From assembly GCA_948567375.1 (NCBI GenBank), contig OX419755.1, positions 9,677,001 through 9,741,000 of the forward strand: DNA of 64,000 bases, in the 5' to 3' direction. Position numbers and translations under genes: made by a program. The DNA comes from Lunularia cruciata (taxonomy: Eukaryota; Streptophyta; Marchantiopsida; Lunulariales; Lunulariaceae). Within the stretch, counting starts at the first letter, position 1. The number at the start of each line of letters is the position of its first letter. Below the pieces are notes generated by a model, which saw nothing but the letters and a program-made list of their open reading frames with translations, had not been told where the DNA came from and ran no database searches. Positions 11,900-24,360 of this stretch are shown here, piece by piece.

Positions 11900-11900
<1 letters not shown>
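11121..11900. other. unassigned spacer downstream of the acyltransferase
   Basis: Open frames exist on both strands at 11,120-11,472 (110 codons forward, 61 codons reverse), but neither shows a known domain or splice-supported extension. A short reverse reading VKLHMEWNNKFVVSSLGE near 11,150 looks protein-like but is isolated. I would not call a gene. Confidence 0.4.

Positions 11901-11932
<32 letters not shown>
11901..11932. repeat. (TA)n microsatellite
   Basis: An almost pure TA run of about 30 bp in AT-rich spacer. No further meaning can be supported. Confidence 0.95.
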
Positions 11933-11934
<2 letters not shown>

Positions 11935-14524
11935 ATATAACATTATTGCATACACAGTAATATTATCCATAATACACGTAGTGAACATAACGCCATGAAC
12001 ACCTTTTCTTCTACATTTTTGTGTCTAAATGACCTCCATGATAACATGATAGCTTTCGGGTATCTCCCTCGTCTTAACTTACTTTGATTACCAATGTTAT
12101 GATTAAAACTATTCCTAAGTCATAACGCCATTGGGTTTTCACAGTGCAGTTCATGGTACGTTGTTCACAGTTGAATTACTTCGGATTGTTATCTTGCCCT
12201 ACTCGGACTGCAAATAATTCATAAATTCCTGAGTGAAGTGTGAAGCTCGTCGCATTCGATGTCCGAGCATCAAGTTCGTACATTGCATGTTTAGGGGAAC
12301 ATGTGTTGTGAGGTGTGCGGAAGCTACTGATCTTACGACACGAATCAGTAGCGTTACCGCACACCTCACACCGTACTGATGAGCAGGGAGTTTCCGCTTC
12401 TTCGCGTCAGACCCTACATTTTCATCACTGCTGCCTGTTCCTTCGGTGCTTTTCGGTGCGTGATGTTGCGCGGCCAAGTGAAAAATTGGAAGATCATAAT
12501 CCGAGCTGAAGTCATCTGATCTAGGAGCTCGTCATCAAGTAACGTTTGCGACTCTCACCACCGCTTTTTACATTCTATAGAGGACTTCGGAAGAATCTAT
12601 ATCTCCAACTGATCGGTATGTGGAAAGTGTGAGTGTTGGACACACACTTGTCATATTCTTCCTTACTCTGAATATCGTATCGTCACAACTTGACAATGAT
12701 CTTTTCGTACTGTCTAATCCGGTCCCCAGGAGGTTATCCCCTTCCGATCCCACATGGACACACAATGTGCCGTACTGAGGACCTTATCTCTTGAGCTGTA
12801 CGCAAGTGCATGAATTTCGCTGGGCTCTTATTGCTGCTCCTCTCCCAAAACCGGTATGTCGTATATTATGCGCATAACCTGACCTGTGGTTACAGGTATC
12901 CATTGAGTTTGTGAATTGCATCTGGATTGTGTTTTGTGGCCAGTTAAAGCATAGATTGACCTGATTGAGAATTGCAGCAGAGCATCCGAATGCTTTGATG
13001 TAAAACCCTTGGTCTTATGAGAATGAAAAGAAGTGTTACAGTCTCAATCTTAGATCTGTCAAGGATGATATATTCTATACAATACATTGCTCGATAAAAC
13101 AATATTCATGCAGTGTTATAGTTAGAGAAAACTAATATGCTTTTGGGACATAAACTGGATGATTTGTGGACTTATTATTCCTGGTGTAAGTTTTGCAATC
13201 CTTCCAATCTCTTCACGAAAGTACTCGCTAATGGTTCTGCTTTGTTATCCCGCTCCAGGTTTTCGTTTGAGGTGATCATCATGTCTTGAATATTAAAATT
13301 CGGGCCCCACAATTCATCCAGGAGGAATATCTTATATACTCTAAGCCACACAGTTTGCGAAGCGCTTCGCACAATAGGAACTGCAACCAGAACTAAAATA
13401 CATAAAAAGTTAAGATGGTGCTCCGTGTGCAGGTGTTTATTTAAATAAATAAATAAATAATAAATATATCATCAAGATAGTACGAAATATCAACTACATG
13501 ATTGCCGTGGTGGCAAGAAAAGAACTGTTTCTGCCTCATAAGATTCTATTGACTGGTTACATCTATTTGCAGTTCCTCGCGTCCAGGAACATTTTCGAGG
13601 GAATATTTCTGGGTAGAAATTCTTTTGACCCTAAACTCTCCAAAATTTGTTGTCAACAGTCTAGACTAAGATCCTTCTTTCCATATTGACGGAGTCAGAA
13701 TATATGCTTGAATCTCATCCGGATGCACCTACAGCATGAGTTATACTGCCTTGTAGAAATGAATTGTGAAAAATTACTTCAGTAGGAGAACTGAGGCCAG
13801 GTTTCTGACACCAAGATGTGGCATTTCCATCGGCACCTCATGCTCACATCCGGAACCCAATTGAAATCAGGCACAGTAAGGTTGATTGGTTCAACTTTAA
13901 GAATCAACCTATCAATATAAAGTTGGATGTTTTCAAGAGCGTATTAATACTGTGGTGAATTTTGCTCGATGTTTGACTTGGAATTAGATGCTTACAATGG
14001 GAAACGCACTAGGTGCTCCATTTTGGTATCGATCATTTCCATGGACTCAAAGTTCAGTATATATAGGCCCTCCTCCAAGGAATCTACAATCTTTGTTATC
14101 ATGTTGGTCTTGGTATAGACAACTATAAACAACTTGTCATTTTCTGTTCATTATTTTCTCACATGCTTTTCATATTCCTCTTGTAAGCACATCCAATAAG
14201 AGTTGCAATCAAGGGTGGCGGTTGGAACCAGACTCCTGCTCTTGCAACCCGTTATGGTAGGCTGATCATAATACGCACAAATGTTTTTTGATCTTGATCA
14301 GCAAACTGCGTGACGATGAAGCGCGTTTATTGGGTTGGGAGATACCCAAGATGACGAGCAAAGGCAAGAGTAGGCGGATATACAAGCCTCCGGAAACGCG
14401 TACTGGTCTGTCGTCCCCCAAGGGTGTCTCTTCGGCCAAAGTGTCCAAAACTCTGTGGGCTGCGATTGAAAAATACAACAGAGGAATCCATGCAGATGTG
14501 GAGGATAGAGGAGTTACAAACAGC

Positions 14525-14675
14525 GAATTGCTTTACGAAGAACGAAGAGCATACCAAGTAATTCAGCTCCGTCAGACGTTTCCAATCTTAATCAGCAAAT
14601 GGAGGAAATTGAGATACGGATAGGGAATTGCTTTACGAAGAACGAATAATTTACCAAGTAATTCACCTCCGTCAA
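14525..14675 (+). repeat. direct duplication, ~50-bp units ~99 bp apart
   Basis: GAATTGCTTTACGAAGAACG occurs at about 14,525 and 14,624. Each is followed a few bases later by ACCAAGTAATTCA and CTCCGTCA. The second unit leads into the segment that is also found diverged at 34,751. Confidence 0.8.
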
Positions 14676-15044
14676 AGCGGTCTGCACAAGTGTCACTTCT
14701 TCTTCGTCACCAGTTCTGGAGTCCTTCATGATCCAAGTATCAATATTTAACAACGTTTGTATAAGAAGATCCCTTTATCCCTCTTGGTCTCTCCTCATTC
14801 TTTGGAGAACAATCCACCTCGCATGATATGTCCCCTTTAGAAAATATAGTATACATCTGGTTGGAGATGTCCTCCTCAAACGAGATTTATTTATTTTCTC
14901 GTTTGCATTTATGCCACAGACACCTCCTGATGGAGGAAACAGAATATACCAAACCGCCATAGCCTACTTCTGAGATTGCAATAAACAAAAAACCAAATAC
15001 TGCAGCCACAATTATATAAAAGACTTGGTCTCTCGATCTCAGAG

Positions 15045-15232
15045 GGGAAAGGCGACCGCGTAGGAAAAACGAAGGATGGGAAAACCCATCAAGCCGTACA
15101 AGGGATCAAGCCTTACGAGCTTACGAGGGAGAGAAACAAAAAAAATAAAAAATTAACATGAGGCTAAGCCCCAGTAGAGTTTATATGAGAAATTTGCGCT
15201 ACAATACCTAAGATATCCGAGCTATACAAATC
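15045..15232 (+). repeat. short interspersed repeat, copy 4 of 4 (longest)
   Basis: This begins GGCGACCGCGTAGG, then ACGAAGGATGGGAAAACC, CATCAAGCCGTACAAGGG, an extra ~40-bp internal stretch, GGCTAAGCCCCAGTAG and GATATCCGAGCTAT. It contains both the 5' block of copy 3 and the 3' block of copies 1 and 2, so it gives the best view of the full unit. Its 3' end is followed by short repeats of GTCGATCTCAAAG (15,240-15,285). Confidence 0.75.
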
Positions 15233-17447
15233 GTGCGGGTCGATCTCAAAGCTATACAAATTCGTACGGTCGATCTCAAAGGGCTACTACAGCAATCGTG
15301 TTCGGCATTCTTCTAAACATGTCCCCCAGCACTGCAATTATAGCAATCTTGCTTGCTGTGGATGATCTTGAACTCTATACTAGGATCCAACATCGTGTAT
15401 TTTCCAACTTCACAAGAAACCGAAGCTGGAGATGAAGAGTCTAAATTTGCTTAGAAAGAAGGGAGATATCTGCCGTCTAGTCATGACCGGATATCTTTTT
15501 TCATAATCAGGCACTATGTGCAGGATCGTGTCAGCTGAGTTGTCCATGCCTTCCGTGCCTGCTCTAAATTGTCCGTCTAATACATGAATGATTTCTAATA
15601 GTCCTTGATCACCATTGCGACTCTTCCTTGATTTCATTTCCGAACTCACCATTACTATAGCCGGCGTGAACTTGACAGACTAGGTAGTGACGGTCTCGTC
15701 ACATCTGATTGTCACGCAGAAGAGATGAATATTATCAGATAAAACTCAGAAGCTCCTCTAACATAATTCATTCGTCTTTCCTTCAGGTTACGTACAAAGG
15801 GCATGACACAAAGTGTCCAAAGTGAAGATAAATCTCCACAGGAACATGTCAGTGGAGTTATATTGAATCGTCAATCTCCCTTAGATCGTTTCAAATTCTC
15901 TTTAGGGTATTCTAGTACATTGCTTGTCATTGCCTCTTGATCAGTCATTACATGTAGGATCTAGTGGAGACACTCTTCCGTAGGTTTTCTTTCTGAAGCT
16001 GCTTATACTGAAGAAGGCACTGCGCTGTTATTGGCTACTACATCTCCGTTCTGGCTGTCGATTTATCGAAGATGCCAATGTTGTCAAATGAAATTCTAGA
16101 GCTCCTGTTGCGATCATTCAATTCTTGTTTTCTTGAAACAGGACTTGCAACTGGGGTTATGAGAAGGAAACAAGCTTGTTCGAGTTGCATATATGGTATC
16201 GTGTGCATGATTTGATTGGACGAATCAGATCTGTAGAGTCGATTTTGGATTCGCGGTATTTGAATTTTGGAATCCTCACTCTTTTTCTGTAACGCTCTGG
16301 CTTACAACGTGACAGCCATATCGACCATATTAGTTGATCGCTTGACTAATGAAAGAAGGGGCGCAAATAAGACAGCGTACACTAACAGAACCATACACTT
16401 GGCTCATGGAAGACATTATAATTTGTACATGTTTCCAAGATGTAGTCAAAGCAGCATATCAGTTCTTCTGGTACACCTTGATGGGATCCTTGTTGTGCGC
16501 CACTTTGGTACTAGTGAGTCTCCGGACAACAATAAAATAAGCCGTCATGGGGTAGTTCTATGTAAAGCGTCCCACTATCCTTGCGGGGAAAGCCCAAGGG
16601 GTATTGTAGCATTTACGTTGCGAATCACTGGTTCCACATTCATCATCTGAAGACAGGGACTGGTACTCTATCATTGCGTTCTATTCCGAAGTTACATGTG
16701 AATGAATTGGCGGTCGAGAATCACACCGAATGAATTGGCAGTCCTGAAACTAACAACAACGACCAGAATGAAATTATAAAGATATAGTATGCTGTGTATG
16801 TCATGCAGATATATCTTGACCGCAAACAACGGGAAAATCCTTTCTTAGAGAAGTCCACGGAAGTGAAAACTGTATCTCAACATTAGATATTTATATCTGG
16901 GAAGTCCTACATCTATCGTGGAAGGGCTTTGGGGCCCACTTAGAAAAGGAGTGGGTTTACACCCGCGAATTATTGTAGTGGGTTCTTCACTCCAGTAAGG
17001 ATTCGTCATTCTCACCACCACTTTGTAGGAGACACAGAGATTAACATTAGATCCGACCGATGAATCTGTATCTGCAAGTGCTTTTCGAGCAGCGGAATCG
17101 CCATCCACAAGGGTCCGTCTTGAGGTGCTTGAGGTGGAGCAAGAGTTAGAAACACGAAAAGTTCTAGTACTGGACCCTGAGCTTCAACTGACTTGGGTAC
17201 AACCAGTTTTGACAAGCTGACAGTGATATATTGCTGTCTAGTCCTGTTATTGAGTATTAGTCCAGGACTCCAAAATCTACACGAATGAGATCAACTGGAA
17301 ATTCTTTTGTCTCGAGAAGTGTCACATCATTGGTTATGCACACCAATTGACCTTCAATTACGAGATCCAACTAACAATGTTTCAAGGTTCACTTCCTGTC
17401 CCGGAAGCTACCTCCAGGCTGAACATCAGGCTGAACATCTAGACAAG

Positions 17448-17607
17448 TGACTGTCCAGCACTGCATGAAACAGCAAGGTGTTTTCATCTGTTACGAGTGC
17501 TCTTGCTCTTGATCAGTCTGCATGAAACAACAAGGTGTTTCATCTGTTATGTGTGCTCTTGCTCTTGCTCTTGATCAGTCTTTAGTGATAACAAGCCAAA
17601 CATAACA
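17448..17607 (-). repeat. 3' LTR (at least part) of copia C
   Basis: On the reverse strand it begins TGTTATGTTTGGC right after a purine-rich tract (GCAAAAGATGGAGAT, 17,608-17,623), as expected for a copia 3' LTR. It contains a near-perfect tandem duplication, 17,462-17,518 and 17,519-17,580, each with TGCATGAAACA and GCTCTTGATCAGTC. The far end (TG at 17,448) is a guess, because no second LTR is present for comparison. Confidence 0.6.
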
Positions 17608-19368
17608 ATCTCCATCTTTTGCTTGTATCCACCATACCATCCCAAAGAGCAACATTGAATGTAGAGCAAGTTCATGCATAACTTGAACTTCTCAACAGGA
17701 ACAGGTTTAGTCAACATATAAGCTGCATTTACATCAGTGTCAACATTTTGCAAATTATTCTCACCATTTATCACAGCTTCCCTGATAAAATGATGTCTCA
17801 CATCAATATGCTTTGTCCTTGAATGATATACTTGATTTTTGGCCAAGTGAATAGTGCTTTGGCTATCACAAAAAGTGTGGATTTCATGTTAGGTAGTCCT
17901 ACATCCTTAGCTAATCTTTGTAGCCATATTGTCTCTTTGGCAGCCTCAGTTGTTGCCATGTATTTTTCCTCTAAAGTAGAAATTGCCATATATTCCGCCT
18001 CTAAAGTAGAAAGAGAAACAATAGATTGGAGAGTAGACTTCCAACTTATTGCACTACCAATAAGTGTAAAAATAAATCTGGCTATAGGTCTTCTCTTATC
18101 CAAATCTCTAGACCTTCTCTTATCCAAATCTTTGGCAAAATCAGAATCTACATACCTTGTAATTCCTCCTTTGTTGTCCTTCTCCATATCAAAAGTAATA
18201 TTTGTAGTCCCTTTCAAGTAATGAAGTATACATTTCACAACTTCCCAATGTTGTTTCCCTGGATTTGCCATGTATTTACTCACCATACTCACAACATATG
18301 AGATGTTTGGTCTAGTGCAGACCATAACATACATTAAACTACCAACAGCACTAGCATAAGGAATATTTGACATTACTTTTCTCTCCTCTCATTTGATGTA
18401 CATTGCTCCAATGATATCCTACAATGACTTTCCATTAGAATGTTCATTGGTTTTGCATTCTCCATGCCAAACCAAGCAAATAATTTTTCCAAATATCTCC
18501 TTTGAGATATCCATAACTTTCCCTTGCTCATGTCCCGGTGGATTTTAATCCCAAGCATCCTCTTTGAAGAACCCAAGTCCTTCATATCAAACTCTTTACC
18601 AAGTTGTGCTTTCAATTTCTCCACCTCAACTGTATCCTCAACAACAATCAACATATCATCCACACATAGTACCAAGATGATTAAATCAAATACTCTAGGT
18701 CCATGTAGCTTCTTGAGGTACACACAAAAATCTGACTCACTTCTGTTATATCCATGGTTCAACATGAAAGCATCAAATTTCATGTACCAAAGTCTTGGAC
18801 TTTGCTTTAGTCCATATAAAGACTTTTGTAACCTACAAACCAAGTTCTGGTTCCTTGGTACCACAAAACCTTTAGGTTGATGCATGTAAATCTCCTCCTC
18901 CAATTCTCCATGTAAAAAGGCAGTTGTAACATCTAATTGCTCAAACTCCAAGTTATGCAATGCAACTATTGCCATTAATGCACAAATTGAAGAGATTTTT
19001 ACCATTGGTGAAAGAATCTCATTGAAGTCAATACCTTCTTCTTGGCTATAACCCTTTGCTACAAGCCTTGCTTTTTATTGATCTCCACCTGATTTTGGAA
19101 GTTCTTCCTTCCTCCAGAATATCCATTTGCAACCAATTGCCTTCTTTCCCATAGGCAATTTATCAAGTCTCCAAGTTTGGTTTTTGGCCAAAGACTTTAT
19201 CTCCTCTTCTATTGCACAATACCACTTTTGACACTCTTGATCTTGCATTGCCTCTTCATATGAAGAAGGCTCACCATTCTCCATAAGAAGAGCATAAGCT
19301 ACAAATGAATTATCAAATCTCTTTGAAGGCCTTCTATCCCTATTTGGATACCTATGTTCATGAATCAC
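17608..19368 (-). pseudogene. copia reverse transcriptase and RNase H
   Basis: Reverse-strand frames 19,368-19,075, 19,005-18,373 and 18,373-17,547 give the copia RT: a WxxAxxxEIKSL...TW block, YMHQPKGF, LYGLKQSPRLWY and the catalytic box LCVDDMLIV. RNase H follows with YASAVGSLMYVMVCTRPNIS and a C-terminal SRTKHIDVRHHFIRE. A frameshift near 18,373 and a stop near 19,075 break the polyprotein. RNase H carries two small in-frame duplications (LDKRR repeated at ~18,090-18,140; STLEAEYMA/STLEEKYMA at ~17,955-18,015). Confidence 0.88.
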
Positions 19369-20044
19369 TTCTGGAATTTTCTCTTCTAATGGTTCACTTG
19401 ATAGATCTACAAGAGATGAGATATTTTCATTTCCAAGATCAATATCTATCTTAACAAAATCTGACTGAATTTTTCTTTTCTTTTCTTGTGCTATAGTAAT
19501 AGTCTACATTGTACTAGTCTTATAAAAAACTATATCCCTACTCACAAGACAACATATTTCTGGATCCCACAATCTATACCCCTTTGTATCCTTCTCATAT
19601 ACCAAGAATATACATTTTCTAGATTTAGGATCTAACTTTATATTTTTTTCTTGTTGATTATGAACAAGCTATGCATCCAAACACTCTAAGTGACGAAAGT
19701 AATCAACATGCCTAATTTTCCATTTTCCATAGGTGTCTTACACTCAATAGCAACAGAGGGAAAAATGTTTACCAAATGTCAAGTTGTATTTACAGCTTTT
19801 GCCAAAAAAATCTTCTCCAATTCAACGTTGCTTAACATACTTCTTTCTTTCTCAAAGAATGTATGATTTATCCACTCTGCCACACCATTTTGTTGAGGAG
19901 TACCTAGTATGGTAAAGTGATGAATTATCCCTTCACTCTTACACTATCTATCAAACTCTCTTGATTTGCATTCTCCACCATTATAGATCTCAAACATTTC
20001 ACTTTCCTTCCTTTCACTTTTTTTTCCTTCATCACCTTCCATTG
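19369..20044 (-). pseudogene. copia integrase, C-terminal part
   Basis: Reverse-strand remnants of the copia integrase core and C-terminal region. The block near 20,020-19,930 (KVKCLRSIMVENANQESL) corresponds to the usual LRSDNGGEY...EF catalytic block, with the Asp altered. Further blocks run down to 19,370 with many stops. The element-B insertion lies immediately N-terminal to this block. Confidence 0.75.
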
Positions 20045-20519
20045 TGTAACAATATGAAATTTAGCGACAAAGTTAGTCAAGGTTAACAAAGTAGTAATAT
20101 GAAACAACAATATGGAGTTTAATGACAAAGTTAGTCAAGGTTAACAAAGTAATGAATATGCAAAATTAGCCTAGAATATTCTAGAAGTATCTAGGAAGCT
20201 TATTGGGAAGCTTCCCACTAGTTTAGCTTGCATCCCAAGTAGATAGTTTCAGAAAGAAACTTCTAGAAGCTTCCAACCCATTTAGCTTGCATGCCAAGTA
20301 GACAACTTCAAGAAGGAAACTTTTTGAGAAACTTCTTAGTTAAGTTTGCTTGGACTCCAAGAAAGCGGCCCAAGGAAACTTCTTGAGAAGCTTCTCAAGG
20401 GCCTTGTATGCTCCTTATAAATACAAGATCCAAAGCTCATGCTAGGCATTTGGAGTTTACCCACCTTCAACTGTCCTCATGTGATCTTCCATTTCTCTCC
20501 TTGATCTTGGACTTTTATG
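20045..20519 (+). repeat. 5' LTR of gypsy B
   Basis: The 475-bp LTR starts TGTAACAATATG. Its first ~110 bp are a tandem duplication (both units contain AGTTAGTCAAGGTTAACAAA). A TATA box TATAAATA lies at 20,416-20,423. Upstream of it is a cluster of inverted TTC/GAA pentamers, including a perfect nTTCnnGAAnnTTCn at 20,260-20,274, the plant heat-shock-element pattern. The primer site follows immediately. Confidence 0.9.
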
Positions 20520-20520
20520 T

Positions 20521-20531
20521 TGGTATCAAAG
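20521..20531 (+). other. primer binding site of gypsy B
   Basis: TGGTATCAAAG directly after the 5' LTR is one base off the common plant initiator-tRNA-Met primer site TGGTATCAGAG. It sets the 3' boundary of the LTR. Confidence 0.8.
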
Positions 20532-20899
20532 TAGGAATGGGATGGATGGAGTTTATGGACCACCAAATCCACTTCCGCCAAACCATTGGGATTTTTGTGT
20601 CCAAGTATTATCCAAACATTGTTTCATATAATTCATCACCTCACGCTCTGGGTAAGATTTTCTACATATGATAACCTTGTTTGAGGAACCCTTGATACTT
20701 TTGATTGTAACTTATGGAGAATGGTGTATGTGCTACATCTATGTGTTAATAAATTAAATAAATTGAGAGAAGTGGGATAGAGTAGTAGCTATAGTGGCAA
20801 TATCAAACATTATCATTACTAAGTAGTAACAAATTGAGCACCTTACTTGATTGTTGGATGAATGAACCCAACAACAATAAGAACATATAGAGAGAGCAC

Positions 20900-21566
20900 T
20901 AGTTTGAGATGGAGAAGATCAAATTTGATTCCCAACACCCAAGGTGTTTGAAGGCAAGAATCTTTTGAGCATAATGGAGAATTTTGTGTTTGACTGTGAA
21001 TTTTACTTTGAAGCTACCAATCTTCAAGATGAACAAAAATAAATTCTCTTGACTTCTAGCCAATTGGATGGTGTGTTCAAACTATAAGAGCCACCCGAGA
21101 TGCATGAGATAAATTGGTGGAGTTGAAGTAGATTGGCTTTGTAAGGAGCTACATCATGCAATTTCAAAACATCATCATGCAAATTCTAGATATACAAGAA
21201 GATGCAGTTTTAGATCGATCTGCGAGGGGATTGAACTCACAAACCAAATGGGAGGTGACCATGTAAGAACCACAAAATATGGAAGAAGCCATGCAATTGG
21301 CTGAGCGCTTTGATTCTTTGGTTATGAGAACTTGGTCTCAACCTCAACCTACACAAAGCCTACCAGTACACTATACTTGGGTGGAAGAACCGGCACCAAT
21401 GGAGATTGATGCTATCCAACATAGACCACTTGGTAAAATAGATAAAGAAAGATTATGAAAAAATGGTGGTTGTTTTTATTGTCACCAAGTTGGACATCAC
21501 ATTGCTTAGTATCCACTTAGGAATGGATGACCTCAACAAGTCATCCAGATGGAGTTTGTGGAATGG
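20900..21566 (+). pseudogene. gag remnant of gypsy B
   Basis: Forward reading with stops gives a Gag-like start (KVFEGKNL near 20,940), a C-terminal linker (AMQLAERFDSLVMRTWSQPQ near 21,290) and a zinc knuckle CFYCHQVGHH at 21,471-21,500. In the knuckle CX2CX4H is kept, but the last Cys codon is TAT (Tyr) and is preceded by a stop. The frame is cut by element A after GGAGTTTGTGG. Confidence 0.75.
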
Positions 21567-22306
21567 TGTAATACCAAGGGTTAGCCATATGATCTAGATG
21601 TGAAATTCAGTTTGGTAACATCTAGAATGATGTTATACATGATGGTCAAAATAGATCAGATAGAAATATCACCAAAAGAGTACTTCTACAAATAGGGCAT
21701 AAACCAAAATAGACTTGAGAACCTTAGAACCAATAGCTAGACATATGATTTAAAGGTGAGAATTGGTTTGGTAACATCTGGAAGGATGTTACACATGATG
21801 GACTAAACATATCAGAAAGAGGTATTACCAAAAGGAGACTTCTACTAATAGAGTAGAAACCGAAATATGCCTGAAATCTTTGAAGGTAATTTCGGAGGCC
21901 TAAATGGATGAATTAGACCTCAAAAATGTGCGGATTCCCCCCCCCAACGGAGGAAAGGCAGGCCTTTCCTCCCCCCTGGTTTGTCTCATCGAGAGCTTTC
22001 CAACGGTACCTTACTCATGTGATTCTGAGATTCCTACAGGAAGATTCCCTAAAAGATTCCCTCCGGTCAAAGCTCGTTTGACCAACCTGATAGGACCTAG
22101 ACCAGACAGGTCACCCATCCAAGTAAGTAATCCAAGGGTGGAGCTTACTGACATGTCACCTATCTGTGTCCCTAATCCTATGGTGGAGCTTCCTTGGAGG
22201 AGATCCTCTTTGTCTATATAATAAAGAAAAGGTGCTCCCTTGGGGCATCGAATGTTGGAGTGTGCAATCTGTGTTTTCTCTCTTCTCTTGTCCTCAGAGT
22301 AATACA
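21567..22306 (+). repeat. 5' LTR of gypsy A
   Basis: The 740-bp LTR runs from TGTAATACC to AATACA. It contains a C-run with AATCC/GGAGG around 21,940-21,975 and a TATA box, CTATATAATAAAG, near 22,214, 80-90 bp before the end. The first ~240 bp hold two related blocks with GGTTTGGTAACATCT (21,61x and 21,76x). Confidence 0.93.
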
Positions 22307-22307
22307 A

Positions 22308-22319
22308 TGGTATCAGAGG
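22308..22319 (+). other. primer binding site of gypsy A
   Basis: TGGTATCAGAGG one base after the LTR matches the initiator-tRNA-Met primer site used by most plant gypsy elements. Confidence 0.9.
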
Positions 22320-22446
22320 GAGTGTTCTAGTCCAAGAGAGTGGATCACCCCTCTTGGAATAGCACGAACTACTGAAACTGAGTAATTTGAGGTGGAGAAC
22401 ATAGAGTAATTGCTAGACTTAGGAAGGACTTTAGAGAGCGCATGGG

Positions 22447-23734
22447 ATGGATGCGCCGGGGGGACAATTTCCCGCACCTAGCTTTCCATTCTCAAACCCA
22501 TTCCACATCAAGGTTATGTACATCCAGCGTGAGCAGATGAGAGTATTGCTAGTTTATCACTTTGGTGCAAAATTCATGGACAGAGTGATGAACTCACCAA
22601 ACCCGGTGATTCTACCTGTAGTGATATATGATAGAGAGTGGGATTTGACGATCTACATTCTATTATGATACTATGGATATGAATGTCCCAAATCCTCTCC
22701 CTTTCAACACTCAAGTAGAAATCCGTTATGTAGTGAGTCCGAAATTGATGTTTAGAGATTTTGTGGTTAGGAAATTTGGTGAGGAGTATTACCAACAAGT
22801 GATAGCTTCTGAGGTCCCAATGGTAGTTCCGATAGTTCGTGCGCCTTCCAGAGTGATTATATTGACTCTGTATTGAAGTAGACGTTAGCAATTGGGTGTT
22901 GCAGGAACCATGGATCTGCAGTTGCAAGAGCTGGTGCAAGGAATGCAAGGGATGTTGAATGGATTTTGAGAGATTAAGATGACCATGGAGACATTGCAAA
23001 GTCAAGTGCAGATCCTGAGGAACAATCAAGCCATGCAAGAAGAAGAGCCGTCTCAAAACCCAGTACCTGTGACTGAAGTACTTGGAGAGGCACCCGTTCC
23101 TACGAACCCTATTAACGATGAAGCCACATTGCTACTCCGGATGAAGAAGACCTGCATCATTGAGCCTTACAAGGGGCAACGTACAATGGGAGTTGTGGAG
23201 AATTAGATCTTGAGAATGAATCGATATTTTCGATTATTCTCAATATAGATCACAGAGCATGCTACAGGCGTGTTTGCATGTGGGTACTTGACCGATAAAG
23301 CCCTCACATGGTATGATGTTTGGGAACGATCCATGCTGGCAGAGAGAAGGGAGGTCACATGGATAGCAATGCAAGAAGGACTACTCAAGAATTTCCAATT
23401 GGTGGATTCTGTGCAGATGGCTCGAACCCGACTATGGGGATTGAGACAGAAGAATAGCGTACAAGAGTATGTGGAGGCATTTCTGGATCTACAAGTCGCA
23501 ATTACCAACATGAGTCCAACAGAGGCTCTTGACAATTTCAAACGAGGGTTGAAAGAGCGGATTTGCCAAGAAGTCATGGTGCAAAACCCTCGCACGGTAT
23601 TTGAAGCTATTGCTTGTGTGCAGAGAATAGCCGAAGCATTAGGTGGAGGTGAAGGAGTAGTTCCACCTCAACATTATCGGGCAGAAATGCCACACATGGG
23701 TGGACCAGTACCGATGGAATTGGGCAACCTTTGA
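22447..23734 (+). pseudogene. gag of gypsy A (broken)
   Basis: Gag blocks lie in several frames: 22,447-22,668 (QREQMRVLLVYHFGAKFMDR), 22,673-22,876, 22,979-23,206, and the core 23,270-23,734 with CGYLTDKALTWYD, FLDLQVAITNMSP and RGLKERICQEVM. Stops at about 22,876, 23,206 and 23,732 split it. Gag would build the virus-like particle. The core block matches gypsy Gag (retrotrans_gag) layout. Confidence 0.85.
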
Positions 23735-23839
23735 TTCCGGGATCAAGGAGCACGGCCGCTTCAAGGAGAGCGGGGACGGGTAGAAGAACGAAGAGATGGA
23801 GTCCCACAAGGAGAAGGGACTTGAGGAGAACAACGCTGT

Positions 23840-23881
23840 TGTTCCAATTGTGGCCGTATTAGGCACATATCTACCAATTGT
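23840..23881 (+). other. Gag zinc knuckle of gypsy A
   Basis: Reads CSNCGRIRHISTNC, an intact CX2CX4HX4C nucleocapsid knuckle, about 35 codons after the Gag core and in a different frame from it. It would bind element RNA. Confidence 0.85.
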
Positions 23882-24093
23882 CGCACTCGTTTCCCTAGAG
23901 GCCCTCGGCCTTCATACAGGCAATCTTTGAACAACATGGAGAGGCACATTAAAGAGGAGGAGGTGGAAACCACTTTGGAAAATGAAGATAGCTAGTAAAT
24001 GTACCTCGCGGCCTTACTGGCTCAATAAGGAAGTAGAGAAGCGAGGGAAGGAAGAAGAATAATGAACAAAGATCCCGAAAGGCAACCTCACAA

Positions 24094-24324
24094 TTGATTG
24101 TCGTGAATGGAATCCTAGAAGGTAATCAAGTGAGAGTATTAATAGATCCGGGAGCAACAGAGAATTTCTTCTCTCGCTCTGTTGCAATAAGCTTGGGAAT
24201 GGATCTAGAGAGAGATGGAAGTGAAGAAGTAGAGTTACCTAATGGGCAAATAGAGAGGATTGAATCATTACCTAGACGGGTAACCCTCTCTGTAGGAGAA
24301 TATCAAGAAGCAATTGAGTGGTGA
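24094..24324 (+). pseudogene. retropepsin of gypsy A
   Basis: Aspartic protease domain with VLIDPGATENFFSRSVAISL. The catalytic Asp is present but the middle residue is Pro (D-P-G instead of D-S/T-G), shared with copy D (NPG), so it may be a family trait. A TGA at 24,322 and a TAG soon after separate it from pol. Confidence 0.82.
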
Positions 24325-24360
24325 GTGATATAGTTAGCCCGTTATGATGCAATTTTAGGC

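Larger units (their letters stand above)
11933..17447. other. gene-poor degenerate region with diverged duplicated segments
   Basis: No gene can be supported. Several segments have diverged counterparts at 34-38 kb: 14,651-14,780 with 34,751-34,880; 13,331-13,373 with 37,721-37,761; and 12,685-12,740 and 17,150-17,250 with 37,060-37,200. Reverse-strand readings share short motifs (GLDST followed by LSSCD at ~12.7 and ~37.2 kb; FLxLAP at ~17.1 and ~37.1 kb), suggesting remnants of a repeated, once-coding unit of unknown function. A short interspersed repeat lies at 15,045. Confidence 0.45.

Noticed and set aside
16267-16650. 127-codon forward frame
   Set aside because: Amino-acid composition is unremarkable and no motif or splice context supports it.
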